64,000 bases of DNA, taken from positions 4,416,001 to 4,480,000 of the forward strand of contig NZ_BNED01000005.1 in the NCBI RefSeq assembly GCF_016755875.1, written 5' to 3'. The translations under genes were made by a program, and so were the position numbers. Numbering within the stretch: position 1 is the first letter of the stretch; every line of letters begins with the position of its first letter. The notes below the pieces were generated by a model. That model made no database searches. It saw nothing but the letters and a program-made list of their open reading frames with translations, and was not told the DNA's origin. Positions 41,568-51,023 of the stretch are shown piece by piece. Source of the DNA: Streptomyces spororaveus (GTDB lineage Bacteria > Actinomycetota > Actinomycetes > Streptomycetales > Streptomycetaceae).

Positions 41568-42599
41568 TCAGGCGTCGAGCACCCGGTCGAACTGCGTGGT
41601 GGTGTGGCGCAGGTGCGCCACCAGCTCGTCGCCGACCTTCGGCTCGGCCGAGTCCGAGGGCACGAACAGGATCGACACCTGCATGTGCGGCGGCTCCGCG
41701 AACCAGCGCTGCTTGCCCGCCCACACGAAGGGCGAAAGGTTCCGGTTGACGGTGGCCAGACCCGCCCGGGCGACGCCCTTGGCACGCGGCATCACCCCGT
41801 GGAGCGCCTTGGGGGCCTCCAGGCCCACCCCGTGCGAGGTACCGCCCGCGACCACGACCAGCCAGCCGTCGGAGGCGGCCTTCTGCTGGCGGTAGCCGAA
41901 CCGGTCGCCCTTGGCCACGCGCGTGACGTCGAGGACGGCGCCGCGGTATTCGGTGGCCTCGTGGTCGCCGAGCCACAGCCGGGTGCCGATGCGGGCCCGG
42001 AAGCGGGTCTGCGGGAACTGCTGCTGCAGCCGCGCGAGCTCGGCGGCCTTCAGGTGGCTGACGAACATGGTGTGCAGCGGCAGCCGGGCCGCGCGCAGCC
42101 GGTCCATCCAGCCGATGACCTCCTCCACGGCGTCGGAGCCGTCCGGGCGGTCCAGGGGAAGGTGCAGGGCGAAGCCCTCCAGCCGGACGTCCTCGATCGC
42201 GGCGTGGAGCTGGCCGAGGTCCTGCTCGGAGATGCCGTGGCGGCGCATCGAGCTCATGCACTCGATGACCACCCGGGCCCCCACCAGACCGCGCACCCCG
42301 TCCAGCGACGCGACCGAACGGATGACCCGGTCGGGCAGCGGCACCGGGTCCTCGCCCCGCCGGAACGGGGTGAGGACGAGCAGGTCGCCGCCGAACCAGT
42401 CCTTGATGCTGGAGGCCTCGTACGTCGTCCCCACGGCCAGGATGTCGGCGCCCATGCGGGTCGCCTCCTCGCAGAGCCGCTCGTGGCCGAAGCCGTAGCC
42501 GTTGCCCTTGCAGACCGGGATCAGGCCGGGGAACTGGTCCTGGATCTGCTTCTGGTGCGCACGCCAGCGCGCGGTGTCGACGTAGAGCGTGAGCGCCAT
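41568..42599 (-). CDS. Alanine racemase-like PLP enzyme
   Basis: 343 aa. The N-terminal alanine-racemase barrel is recognisable: PVCKGNGYGFGHE carries the presumed PLP lysine K31 (KANAYGHG in standard Alr). IECMSSMRRHGIS and RFRARIGTRLWLGD match the barrel, and a beta domain follows. It is shorter than canonical Alr (about 370-390), and the site motifs deviate, so it may act on another amino acid or be regulatory. It starts 75 bases after femX, on the same strand, so a role in peptidoglycan precursor supply is plausible. Confidence 0.8.
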   Translation of the reverse strand: MALTLYVDTARWRAHQKQIQDQFPGLIPVCKGNGYGFGHERLCEEATRMGADILAVGTTYEASSIKDWFGGDLLVLTPFRRGEDPVPLPDRVIRSVASLDGVRGLVGARVVIECMSSMRRHGISEQDLGQLHAAIEDVRLEGFALHLPLDRPDGSDAVEEVIGWMDRLRAARLPLHTMFVSHLKAAELARLQQQFPQTRFRARIGTRLWLGDHEATEYRGAVLDVTRVAKGDRFGYRQQKAASDGWLVVVAGGTSHGVGLEAPKALHGVMPRAKGVARAGLATVNRNLSPFVWAGKQRWFAEPPHMQVSILFVPSDSAEPKVGDELVAHLRHTTTQFDRVLDA

Positions 42600-42674
42600 G
42601 CCCGTCCGGGACCTCTCCTGAGAAGCTGCGTGGTGCAGCGGTGCTGTCTGTGTGTGTGGCGGGGTGGAACCGGG

Positions 42675-43793
42675 TCAGCGGCGCGACATGTAGATGTCGA
42701 GGGCCTTGTGCAGCACCTTGTTGAGCGGGAAGTCCCACTCGCCGACGTACTCCACGGCCTCGCCGCCCGTACCGACCTTGAACTGGATCAGACCGAACAG
42801 GTGATCGTTCTCGTCCAGCGTGTCAGAGATGCCGCGCAGGTCGTAGACGCTTGCGCCGAGCGCGTACGAGTCGCGCAGCATGCGCCACTGCATCGCGTTC
42901 GACGGGCGGACCTCGCGCTTGTGGTTCGCGGAGGCGCCGTACGAGTACCAGACGTGCTGCCCGACGGTCAGCATCGTGGCGGCGGCCAGCGGCTCCCCCT
43001 CGTGCGTGGCGATGTAGAGCCGCATCCGGTTGGGGTCCTCGGAGTTGAGGGCCGTCCACTGCCGCTGGAAGTAGCTGAGCGGACGCGGGCGGAACTTGTC
43101 GCGCTCGGCCGTGATCTCGTACAGGTGCTGCCAGGTCGGCAGGTCGTCGTAGCCGCCCTGGACGACCTCGACACCGGCCTTCTCGGCCTTCTTGATGTTG
43201 CGGCGCCACAGCTGGTTGAAGCCCTTGAGGACGTCGTCCAGCGAGCGGTTGGCGAGCGGCACCTGGAAGACGTAGCGCGGCTGGACGTCACCGAAGCCGG
43301 CGCCGCCGTCCTCGGCCTGCTGCCAGCCCATGCGGCGCAGCTTGTCCGACACCTCGAAGGCGCGGGGCTCGATGACCGAGGCCTCCACGTCGCGCAGGCG
43401 CTTTACGTTCGGGTCCTGGATACCGGCCTTGATGGCGGTCGAGTTCCAGCGGCGGATGACGACGGGCGGGCCCATCTTCACGGTGAAGGCACCCTGCTGC
43501 TTGAGGTGGGCCAGCATCGGCTGGAGCCACTCCTCCAGGTTCGGGGCGTACCAGTTGATGACCGGGCCCTCGGGCAGGTACGCGAGGTACCGCTTCACCT
43601 TGGGCAGCTGCCGGTACAACACGAGGGCCGCGCCGACCAGTTCTCCGGACTCGTCGAACCAGCCGAGATTCTCGGAACGCCACTCGTTCTTCACGTCGGC
43701 CCACGCCGGGACCTGGCAGTGGCTCGCCGAAGGCAGGCTCTGGAGGTAACCCAGATGCTGCTCTCGGCTGATGGTCCTCAGGGACAGGCTCAT
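42675..43793 (-). CDS. femX: FemX-type peptidoglycan bridge aminoacyltransferase
   Basis: 372 aa from the ATG at 43793 (MSLSLRTISREQHLGYLQSL). The FemABX family has two GNAT-like folds. Visible are VYRQLPKVKRYLAY-type and NWYAPNLEEWLQPML segments and the second-half motif NQLWRRNIKKAEKAGVEV. YDLRGISDTLDENDHLFGLI near the end is typical of FemX. In Streptomyces FemX adds the first glycine to the peptidoglycan stem from Gly-tRNA. The paired racemase-like gene follows. Confidence 0.9.
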   Translation of the reverse strand: MSLSLRTISREQHLGYLQSLPSASHCQVPAWADVKNEWRSENLGWFDESGELVGAALVLYRQLPKVKRYLAYLPEGPVINWYAPNLEEWLQPMLAHLKQQGAFTVKMGPPVVIRRWNSTAIKAGIQDPNVKRLRDVEASVIEPRAFEVSDKLRRMGWQQAEDGGAGFGDVQPRYVFQVPLANRSLDDVLKGFNQLWRRNIKKAEKAGVEVVQGGYDDLPTWQHLYEITAERDKFRPRPLSYFQRQWTALNSEDPNRMRLYIATHEGEPLAAATMLTVGQHVWYSYGASANHKREVRPSNAMQWRMLRDSYALGASVYDLRGISDTLDENDHLFGLIQFKVGTGGEAVEYVGEWDFPLNKVLHKALDIYMSRR

Positions 43794-43944
43794 GCGGGGC
43801 GTCTCCTCGGCGGCTTCGCTGGCTATGGCGCGAAGCCTACTGCGACAAGGGCGCCACCCTTCTGGGGGACGGGCCGTGGGCCCGGGCCGGTACGTGGCCG
43901 GCGCCCTGCCGCGGAGGTGTCCCGGAGCGTGCCGGGCGGCCCGC

Positions 43945-44247
43945 TCAGCCCCCGAAGAGGCCGCCGTGGAACATGCCGAGGTAGAAGCCGATGGCAGACG
44001 CGCCAAGGCCGATGATCAGCGCGAAGCGCTCGCGTGTCGTGACGGAGACGAACTGTCCGTACGCGCCGGTCAGGATTCCGATCAGCCCGGCCCACGAGCT
44101 GATCAGGTGCAGGTTGTGGAAGAAGGCCGTGACGAACGCCACGGCGCCGAGGGTCAGAGTGACCGCCATCAGGGCGTCCTGCAGCGGGTGGGGCTTGCCG
44201 TCGGTGGAGAGGAGGGAGATCTGAGGGGGCCGCATTGCCTGTGCCAT
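43945..44247 (-). CDS. Small membrane protein of unknown function
   Basis: 100 aa from the ATG at 44247, preceded by GGAGG at a good distance, which decides the start. Three membrane segments are likely ([59 protein letters not shown]). The soluble N-terminus is about 25 residues. It is divergent from rpsF. I know no function for the family. Confidence 0.82.
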   Translation of the reverse strand: MAQAMRPPQISLLSTDGKPHPLQDALMAVTLTLGAVAFVTAFFHNLHLISSWAGLIGILTGAYGQFVSVTTRERFALIIGLGASAIGFYLGMFHGGLFGG

Positions 44248-44498
44248 CGGAAGGGCACCTCCTGGCTGAAGCTGGCGGTGCTGCGGGCTTCCTCCGGCAA
44301 GGGGCCGGGGGCATAGCACCGAGCACACCCGATGGATACAGATTGTGGCCCTCTCCCGGCGGATTTCAACCGGAAGGACGCGAGCAGGTAGTCTGTACAG
44401 CTGCGCGGTGTCTGCTCTGCGGACGCCGTGCTCACGCATCACGACCCTCCTGCCACGGAACGACCGTGGCCGCTGAGTCCAAAGGAGGTGGGTTCCAC

Positions 44499-44789
44499 AT
44501 GCGTCACTACGAAGTGATGGTCATCCTCGACCCCGATCTCGAGGAGCGCGCTGTCTCCCCGCTGATCGAGAACTTCCTTTCTGTCGTCCGTGAGGGCAAC
44601 GGAAAGGTCGAGAAGGTCGACACCTGGGGCCGTCGTCGTCTCGCTTACGAGATCAAGAAGAAGCCCGAGGGCATCTACTCGGTCATCGACCTTCAGGCCG
44701 AGCCTGCGGTCGTCAAGGAGCTTGACCGACAGATGAACCTGAACGAGTCGGTTCTCCGGACCAAGGTCCTTCGCCCCGAGACCCACTGA
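44499..44789 (+). CDS. rpsF: 30S ribosomal protein S6
   Basis: 96 aa from the ATG at 44499, with the strong site [29 protein letters not shown] and [19 protein letters not shown] are typical S6. First gene of rpsF-ssb-rpsR-rplI, a conserved operon. Confidence 0.98.
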   Translation: MRHYEVMVILDPDLEERAVSPLIENFLSVVREGNGKVEKVDTWGRRRLAYEIKKKPEGIYSVIDLQAEPAVVKELDRQMNLNESVLRTKVLRPETH

Positions 44790-44861
44790 ACTTCGGTTCA
44801 GCGGTAATCGGGATCGAGTAGCACAGCAGCCCAGCAGCAATCCCCGCCGAGAGGTTCATCC

Positions 44862-45458
44862 ATGGCAGGCGAGACCGTCATCACGGTCGTCGGCAATCTC
44901 GTCGACGACCCCGAGCTGCGCTTCACCCCCTCGGGTGCGGCGGTCGCGAAGTTCCGTGTCGCGTCCACCCCCCGCACCTTCGACCGTCAGACCAATGAGT
45001 GGAAGGACGGCGAGAGCCTGTTCCTGACCTGCTCGGTGTGGCGGCAGGCGGCGGAGAACGTCGCCGAGTCCCTCCAGCGAGGCATGCGCGTCATCGTGCA
45101 GGGCCGGCTGAGGCAGCGGTCGTACGAGGACCGTGAGGGTGTCAAGCGCACGGTCTACGAGCTGGACGTCGAGGAAGTCGGCCCCAGCCTGAAGAACGCC
45201 ACGGCCAAGGTCGCCAAGACCACCGGTCGCGGTGGCCAGGGTGGGTACGGCGGCGGCGGTCAGCAGCAGGGCGGCGGCGGTGGCAACTGGGGCGGAGCCC
45301 CCGGTGGCCAGCAGCAGCAGGGCGGCGGAGCTCCCTCCGACGACCCGTGGGCGTCCAGCGCGCCGGCCGGTGGCCAGCAGCAGGGCGGCGGCGGGGGCGG
45401 TTGGGGCGGAAGCTCCGGCGGCTCCGGCGGTGGCTACTCGGACGAGCCTCCCTTCTAG
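44862..45458 (+). CDS. ssb: Single-stranded DNA-binding protein
   Basis: 198 aa. The OB fold spans about 1-112 ([40 protein letters not shown]), then a Gly/Gln-rich linker of about 75 residues. The acidic tip DEPPF binds replication and repair partners. As the ribosomal-operon copy with an intact tip it is the main replicative SSB. Confidence 0.97.
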   Translation: MAGETVITVVGNLVDDPELRFTPSGAAVAKFRVASTPRTFDRQTNEWKDGESLFLTCSVWRQAAENVAESLQRGMRVIVQGRLRQRSYEDREGVKRTVYELDVEEVGPSLKNATAKVAKTTGRGGQGGYGGGGQQQGGGGGNWGGAPGGQQQQGGGAPSDDPWASSAPAGGQQQGGGGGGWGGSSGGSGGGYSDEPPF

Positions 45459-45501
45459 GGCAGCTCGTATCCCCACTTCTTGATCACACAGGAGAGACAC
45501 A

Positions 45502-45738
45502 ATGGCGAAGCCGCCTGTGCGCAAGCCTAAGAAGAAGGTCTGCGCGTTCTGCAAGGACAAGACCGCGTACGTGGACTACAAGGACACGAACATGCTGCGG
45601 AAGTTCATTTCCGACCGCGGCAAGATCCGTGCCCGCCGCGTTACCGGCAACTGCACGCAGCACCAGCGTGACGTCGCCACGGCCGTCAAGAACAGCCGTG
45701 AGATGGCACTGCTGCCCTACACGTCCACCGCGCGATAA
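45502..45738 (+). CDS. rpsR: 30S ribosomal protein S18, zinc-binding form
   Basis: 78 aa. VCAFCKDK (C14, C17) and NCTQHQRD (C51, H54) supply a zinc site, so this is the C+ form. Streptomyces usually has a second, zinc-free S18 elsewhere, under Zur. It is 43 bases after ssb and 18 before rplI. Confidence 0.97.
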   Translation: MAKPPVRKPKKKVCAFCKDKTAYVDYKDTNMLRKFISDRGKIRARRVTGNCTQHQRDVATAVKNSREMALLPYTSTAR

Positions 45739-45756
45739 GGAAAGGGTGACCGACTA

Positions 45757-46203
45757 ATGAAGATCATCCTGACCCACGAGGTTTCTGGCCTCGGTGCCGC
45801 CGGCGATGTCGTCGACGTCAAGGACGGTTACGCTCGCAACTACCTGGTCCCGCGTGGTTTCGCGATCCGCTGGACCAAGGGTGGCGAGAAGGACGTGGCG
45901 CAGATCCGCCGCGCCCGCAAGATCCACGAGATCGCGACCATCGAGCAGGCCAACGAGGTCAAGGCCAAGCTCGAAGGTGTGAAGGTCCGTCTGGCCACCC
46001 GCGCGGGTGACGCCGGTCGTCTCTTCGGTTCCGTGACCCCGGCCGACATCGCCACGGCGATCGAGTCCTCGGGCGGCCCGAAGGTCGACAAGCGCCGCGT
46101 CGAGCTCGGCTCCCCGATCAAGACCCTCGGTTCGTACCAGGTCTCCGTGCGTCTGCACGCCGACGTGGCCGCGAACGTGGGCATCGAGGTCGTCGCCGCC
46201 TAA
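45757..46203 (+). CDS. rplI: 50S ribosomal protein L9
   Basis: 148 aa. [20 protein letters not shown] and [17 protein letters not shown] are the L9 N-domain signature; the long connecting helix and C-domain are complete. It ends the operon at a 16-bp hairpin. Confidence 0.98.
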   Translation: MKIILTHEVSGLGAAGDVVDVKDGYARNYLVPRGFAIRWTKGGEKDVAQIRRARKIHEIATIEQANEVKAKLEGVKVRLATRAGDAGRLFGSVTPADIATAIESSGGPKVDKRRVELGSPIKTLGSYQVSVRLHADVAANVGIEVVAA

Positions 46204-46213
46204 GGGCAGCGCT

Positions 46214-46248
46214 CGAAGGGCCGCACCCCACCGGGGTGCGGCCCTTCG
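46214..46248 (+). terminator. Hairpin terminator of the rpsF-rplI operon
   Basis: Perfect 16-bp stem CGAAGGGCCGCACCCC (46214-46229) and GGGGTGCGGCCCTTCG (46233-46248), with a three-base loop. Confidence 0.95.
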
Positions 46249-46264
46249 TCGTTGTCGGACGGGT

Positions 46265-46278
46265 GTTTCACGTGAAAC
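46265..46278. other. parS: parS site 8 (perfect)
   Basis: GTTTCACGTGAAAC, centre of a 24-bp palindrome (46260-46283), between rplI and the convergent MATE gene. Confidence 0.97.
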
Positions 46279-46306
46279 ACCCGCGGCCGGGGTCCGCACC
46301 GTCCGT

Positions 46307-46320
46307 GTTTCACGTGAAAC
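46307..46320. other. parS: parS site 9 (perfect)
   Basis: GTTTCACGTGAAAC, centre of a 32-bp perfect palindrome (46298-46329) that ends 10 bases from the MATE stop and may double as its terminator. It is 42 bases from site 8. Confidence 0.97.
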
Positions 46321-46338
46321 ACGGACGGTCCGTGGTCG

Positions 46339-47676
46339 CTAGCGGGTGGCTCCGGCGATCAGCCACCGGCCCGAGCCGGCCCGCAGTCGGAGAGTGATCA
46401 TCCGGACCACCATCATCAGCGTCATGGCCCACCAGAGCGCCGTCACGCCGCCGCCGAGGATCGGCACGAGCACGGCGGCCGGGGCGAACACGGCGAGCGT
46501 CACGAGCATGGCCCGGGCCAGGTAGCGGCCGTCTCCGGCGCCCATGAGGACTCCGTCGAGCACGAACACGATGCCGGACACGGGCTGGGACAGGGCCACG
46601 ACCAGCAGAGCCGGCAGCAGGGCCGCTTCGACGGCGGGATCGCTGGTGAACAGGGGGATGAACACCGGGCGGGCCAGGACGACCAGCAGTCCGAGTGCGA
46701 CGCCCGAGACGATCCCCCACTGCACCATGCGGCGGCAGACGGCCTTGGCGCCGTCGGTGTCGCTCGCGCCCAGATAGCGCCCGATGATCGCCTGTCCGGC
46801 GATCGCAATGGCGTCCAGGGCGAAGGCGAGCAGGCTCCACAGCGACAGCAGGATCTGGTGGGCGGCGATGTCGGCATCCCCGAGCCGGGCGGCCACGGCG
46901 GTGGCGATCATCAGGATCGCGCGCAGCGACAGGGTGCGGACCAGCAGGGGAGCACCCGCTTGGGCACAGGCCCGGATGCCCGCGGGGTCGGGTCGCAGCG
47001 ACGCGCCGTGGCGGCGGGCTCCGCGGACGACCACGACGAGGTAAGCGGCGGCCATGGCGCACTGGGCGATGACCGTGCCCCAGGCGGAGCCGGCGATGCC
47101 GAGCCCCGCACCGTAGACCAGGGCGACGTTCAGGCCCGCGTTGAGGGCGAAGCCGCCGATGGCGACGTAGAGCGGCGTACGGGTGTCCTGGAGGCCGCGG
47201 ATGACCCCGGTGGCGGCCAGGACCATGAGCATGGCCGGGATGCCGAGGGCGGAGATCCGCAGATAGGTGATCGCGTACGGGGCGACGGTGTCGGAGGCGC
47301 CGAAGAGCGAGACGAGTGAGGGGGTCGCGGGCAGCGCCACGGCGACAACGGCCGCGCCCAGCAGGAGGGCGAGCCAGATGCCGTCGATGCCCTGCAGGAC
47401 GGCTGCCTGGAGGTCCCCTGCGCCCACGCGGCGGGAGACGGCCGCGGTGGTGGCGTAGGCGAGGAAGACGAAGACGCTCACGGCGGTGGTGAGCATCGCG
47501 GCGGCGATGCCGAGGCCGGCCAGCTGGGGGGTGCCGAGGTGTCCCACGATGGCGCTGTCGGCCATCACGAAGAGGGGCTCGGCGACGAGTGCGCCGAAGG
47601 CGGGGAGGGCGAGTGCGAAGATCTCTCGGTCGTGCCGTCCCGGTCCTGTCTTGGGCGCTGCGAGAGCCTGTGTCAT
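46339..47676 (-). CDS. MATE family efflux transporter (DinF-like)
   Basis: 445 aa. Twelve membrane segments in two six-helix halves. The first helix has IFALALPAFGALVAEPLFVM and the DinF-like ATTAAVSRRVGAGD follows. The second half has DAIAIAGQAIIGRYLGA. It exports unknown compounds with a cation gradient. It is convergent with rplI and divergent from dnaB. Confidence 0.9.
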   Translation of the reverse strand: MTQALAAPKTGPGRHDREIFALALPAFGALVAEPLFVMADSAIVGHLGTPQLAGLGIAAAMLTTAVSVFVFLAYATTAAVSRRVGAGDLQAAVLQGIDGIWLALLLGAAVVAVALPATPSLVSLFGASDTVAPYAITYLRISALGIPAMLMVLAATGVIRGLQDTRTPLYVAIGGFALNAGLNVALVYGAGLGIAGSAWGTVIAQCAMAAAYLVVVVRGARRHGASLRPDPAGIRACAQAGAPLLVRTLSLRAILMIATAVAARLGDADIAAHQILLSLWSLLAFALDAIAIAGQAIIGRYLGASDTDGAKAVCRRMVQWGIVSGVALGLLVVLARPVFIPLFTSDPAVEAALLPALLVVALSQPVSGIVFVLDGVLMGAGDGRYLARAMLVTLAVFAPAAVLVPILGGGVTALWWAMTLMMVVRMITLRLRAGSGRWLIAGATR

Positions 47677-48110
47677 GCGCTCAATCTAATCTTCCACAGG
47701 TAATGGATGCAACTAAGTTTGGATCCTTACTGACGCGTTGACTTGGGCGTTCCCCGCACCTCGTTGGAGGCGATCTTGAGGCACCGGCGAAGAATTTTCT
47801 CCACCGCTGTGTCTGGAGGAGGAAACTGCAGGTCAGGTGGGGCAACGGGGTGCCGCGGGTGATTTTGTCCACAGCGTCGTCCCCCGGTCCGTACACAGCT
47901 TCCGGCGAGTTACCCACAGCATTGGCGCCGTCATCCACATGTCGTCCACACAGCCTGTGGATAACAAGATTGGCTGACGCCGCTCCCGGGCCTACCGTGG
48001 TGCGTTGCCCGACTCGCCGACAGCGGATTCGGGTGCCCCAAATGTCAGAGCCGTGTCGTAGAAAGAGTGACACGGCGAGGTCCGCGTTGCGGACGGGAGG
48101 AGGCGGCCCG
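47677..48110. promoter_or_regulatory. MATE-dnaB intergenic region with DnaA-box cluster
   Basis: 434 bases with no convincing gene. The frame of dnaB is open upstream, but GGAGGAGG at about 48096-48103 supports the GTG at 48111. The middle holds the DnaA-box cluster listed next. Confidence 0.7.
47865..47964. other. Second DnaA-box cluster, upstream of dnaB
   Basis: Five boxes in 100 bases: TTGTCCACA (47865, perfect), TTACCCACA (47910), TCATCCACA (47931), TCGTCCACA (47942) and, on the minus strand, TTATCCACA (47956-47964). The density approaches that of oriC, and the site is about 34 kb from the origin. DnaA-titrating clusters outside oriC, including an origin-proximal one, have been reported in S. 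coelicolor. Confidence 0.75.
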
Positions 48111-49595
48111 GTGAGCATGCCCGAGCCCATGGACGACCCCTGGGCCGACAGCGGTCCAGGTGACCGTCTGCCCGCCCGTTCGCGCCGTAACAGCGAAGGC
48201 CGCGGCCGCGGGGACGAACAGCACGACCGGGGCCGCGAGGGCGGCTCCTGGGACTCCGGCGGTGGCGGCGGCTTCGAGCGCGTCCCTCCCCAGGACCTCG
48301 ACGCCGAGCAGTCCGTGCTCGGCGGCATGCTGCTCTCCAAGGACGCCATCGCGGACGTCGTCGAGGTCCTCAAGGGCCACGACTTCTACCGTCCCTCGCA
48401 CGAGACGATCTACCAGGCCATCCTCGACCTGTACGCCAAGGGCGAGCCGGCCGACCCGATCACCGTCGGCGCCGAGCTGACCCGGCGCGGCGAGATCAGC
48501 AAGGTGGGCGGGGCCTCCTACCTGCACACCCTGGTCCAGTCGGTGCCGACCGCGGCGAACGCCGAGTACTACGCGGAGATCGTCCACGAGCGGGCCGTCC
48601 TGCGCCGCCTGGTCGCCGCCGGTACGAAGATCACGCAGATGGGCTACGCGGCCGACGGCGACGTCGACGAGATCGTCAACAGCGCCCAGGCCGAGATCTA
48701 CGCCGTCACCGAACAGCGGACGTCCGAGGACTACCTGCCGCTCGGCGACATCATGGAGGGTGCTCTCGACGAGATCGAGGCCATCGGCTCCCGCAGCGGC
48801 CAGATGTCAGGCGTGCCCACCGGCTTCACGGACCTGGACTCGCTGACCAACGGCCTGCACCCCGGCCAGATGATCGTCATCGCCGCCCGTCCCGCCATGG
48901 GAAAGTCCACGCTCGCGCTGGACTTCGCCCGGGCCTGCTCCATCAAGAGCAACCTGCCGAGCGTGATCTTCTCCCTCGAAATGGGGCGCAACGAGATCGC
49001 CATGCGCCTGCTCTCGGCGGAGGCCCGGGTGGCGCTCCACCACATGCGCTCGGGCACGATGACGGACGACGACTGGACCCGGCTCGCCCGCCGGATGCCG
49101 GACGTGTCCGCGGCTCCGCTCTACATCGACGACTCCCCCAACCTGTCGATGATGGAGATCCGCGCCAAGTGCCGTCGGCTCAAGCAGCGCAACGACCTCT
49201 CGCTCGTGGTCATCGACTACCTCCAGCTGATGCAGTCGGGCGGCTCGCGCCGTCCCGAGAGCCGACAGCAGGAGGTCTCGGACATGTCCCGAAACCTCAA
49301 GCTGCTGGCGAAGGAGCTGGAGGTCCCGGTGATCGCGCTCTCCCAGCTGAACCGTGGTCCGGAACAGCGCACCGACAAGAAGCCGATGGTCTCCGACCTG
49401 CGTGAATCGGGCTCGATCGAGCAGGACGCGGACATGGTGATCCTGCTGCACCGCGAGGACGCGTACGAGAAGGAGTCCCCCCGTGCGGGTGAGGCCGACC
49501 TGATCGTCGCGAAGCACCGTAACGGCCCCACGGCCACGATCACGGTGGCCTTCCAGGGCCACTACTCACGCTTCGTGGACATGGCCAACACGTAG
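48111..49595 (+). CDS. dnaB: Replicative DNA helicase DnaB
   Basis: 494 aa from GTG at 48111. The first 60 residues are a charged, Gly/Arg-rich extension. The N-terminal domain begins at PPQDLDAEQSVLGGMLLSKD. The RecA-like motor has Walker A ARPAMGKST, EMGRNEIAMRLLSAEA and VIDYLQLM, with RESGSIEQDADMVILLHRED near the end. No intein is inserted, in contrast to some mycobacterial DnaB. It starts after a DnaA-box cluster and runs 9 bases ahead of a hydrolase gene. Confidence 0.97.
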   Translation: MSMPEPMDDPWADSGPGDRLPARSRRNSEGRGRGDEQHDRGREGGSWDSGGGGGFERVPPQDLDAEQSVLGGMLLSKDAIADVVEVLKGHDFYRPSHETIYQAILDLYAKGEPADPITVGAELTRRGEISKVGGASYLHTLVQSVPTAANAEYYAEIVHERAVLRRLVAAGTKITQMGYAADGDVDEIVNSAQAEIYAVTEQRTSEDYLPLGDIMEGALDEIEAIGSRSGQMSGVPTGFTDLDSLTNGLHPGQMIVIAARPAMGKSTLALDFARACSIKSNLPSVIFSLEMGRNEIAMRLLSAEARVALHHMRSGTMTDDDWTRLARRMPDVSAAPLYIDDSPNLSMMEIRAKCRRLKQRNDLSLVVIDYLQLMQSGGSRRPESRQQEVSDMSRNLKLLAKELEVPVIALSQLNRGPEQRTDKKPMVSDLRESGSIEQDADMVILLHREDAYEKESPRAGEADLIVAKHRNGPTATITVAFQGHYSRFVDMANT

Positions 49596-49604
49596 CATCC
49601 GATC

Positions 49605-50990
49605 ATGGATGAGCTTGCTGAGGACCTGGAACTTCTCCCTGCCACCCGGCGTGCGCTGAGGCACCGGATCGCCGTCGCGCAGAGCGAAGGGCGGGCGCCG
49701 TCCGTGGTGGCGGCCGTTCTGCGGGGCGGGGAGGTGGTCTGGGAGGGATCCCGGACCTCGGTCGAGGGGCACGGCCCGGACGGCGACGTCCAGTACCGGA
49801 TCGGTTCGATCACCAAGACGTTCACGGCGGTTCTCGTGATGCGGCTGCGGGACGAGGGCCTGATCGCGCTCGCCGATCCGCTGGAGAAGCACCTGCCCGG
49901 GACGGGGGCCGGTCGGGTGACCATCGCACAACTGCTCTCCCACACCGGCGGGCTGGCGGCGGAGACGCCCGGCGAGTGGTGGGAGCGCACCCCCGGCGAC
50001 CAGCGGCCCGAGCTCGGCGACGTGCTGGGGGAGGAGCCCTTCAAGCTGACACCGGGAACCAGGCACCACTACTCCAACCCCGGTTACACCCTGCTGGGTT
50101 CGCTGGTGGAGGCGGTGCGCGGACGGCCCTGGGAAGAGGTGCTGCGGGCCGAGGTGCTGGAGCCGCTGGGGCTGGAGCGCACGAGCGGACAGCCGCAGGC
50201 CCCGCACGCGGGCGGCTGGGCGGTGCATCCCTGGGCGGACGTGATGATGCCCGAACCGCTGGAGGACCTGGGGCTCATGGCCGCGGCCGGCCGGCTGTGG
50301 TCCACGACCCGCGACCTGGCGCGGTTCGCCGACTTCCTGCTGCGCGGTGACGAGCGCGTGCTGAGCGCCGAGTCCGTACGGGAGATGCGTACCTCGGCTG
50401 CGCCCCCGGAACCCGGTCTCGCCGAACTGGGCTACGGGCTGGGCATGCAGCTGGCGGCCGTCGGCGGGCGCAAGCTCGCGGGGCACAGCGGATCGCTGCC
50501 CGGCTTCGTCGCGGGCCTGTGGCTGAGCGAGGCGGACGACGTGGCGGCGGTGGTGCTGGCGAACTGCACCTCGGGACTCCCGGCCTCGACGGTGGCCGCG
50601 GACCTCGTGGGGATCGTGGCCGACGCCGAGCCGCGCTTCCCCCGCCCGTGGCGGCCGTTCCTGGAGTCGGACCACGTGCCGCTCGAACTGTGCGGCCCCT
50701 GGTACTGGGGGACTTCGGCCCAGGTGGTGCGCCTGACCGCGGACGGGCTGCTGGAACTGGGGCCGGTGGGCGCGAGCGGGCGTACGGCCCGTTTCCGGGC
50801 GGAGCCGGACGGCAGTTGGACCGGGCTCTTCGGCTACTACGCCGGTGAGACCCTGCGGGCGGTGCGCCGTGCGGACGGCTCGGTGAGCCATCTCGACCTG
50901 GCGTCCTTCGTGTTCACCCGCGAGCCGTACGACGCCGGCGCACCGGTGCCCGGCGGGGTGGACCCACAGGGCTGGCGGGGCATCGGCTGA
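49605..50990 (+). CDS. S12 family serine hydrolase (beta-lactamase-like)
   Basis: 461 aa, with no signal peptide. SxxK is SITK in IGSITKTFTAVL, the Tyr motif is YSNPGYTLLGSLV, and the third motif is GHSGS, as in family S12/class C. A C-terminal domain of about 100 residues follows. Being cytoplasmic and 9 bases after dnaB, it is more likely an esterase or peptidase than a secreted beta-lactamase. Convergent with the next gene. Confidence 0.85.
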   Translation: MDELAEDLELLPATRRALRHRIAVAQSEGRAPSVVAAVLRGGEVVWEGSRTSVEGHGPDGDVQYRIGSITKTFTAVLVMRLRDEGLIALADPLEKHLPGTGAGRVTIAQLLSHTGGLAAETPGEWWERTPGDQRPELGDVLGEEPFKLTPGTRHHYSNPGYTLLGSLVEAVRGRPWEEVLRAEVLEPLGLERTSGQPQAPHAGGWAVHPWADVMMPEPLEDLGLMAAAGRLWSTTRDLARFADFLLRGDERVLSAESVREMRTSAAPPEPGLAELGYGLGMQLAAVGGRKLAGHSGSLPGFVAGLWLSEADDVAAVVLANCTSGLPASTVAADLVGIVADAEPRFPRPWRPFLESDHVPLELCGPWYWGTSAQVVRLTADGLLELGPVGASGRTARFRAEPDGSWTGLFGYYAGETLRAVRRADGSVSHLDLASFVFTREPYDAGAPVPGGVDPQGWRGIG

Positions 50991-51023
50991 CGGCCGGAGG
51001 CCCGGCGAGGGCCCGGGGCCGGA

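Noticed and set aside
48111..49595. Intein in dnaB
   Set aside because: Walker A and all later helicase motifs are contiguous; length is normal.
49605..50990. Secreted beta-lactamase giving resistance
   Set aside because: No signal peptide, and the S12 motifs are equally those of esterases and peptidases.
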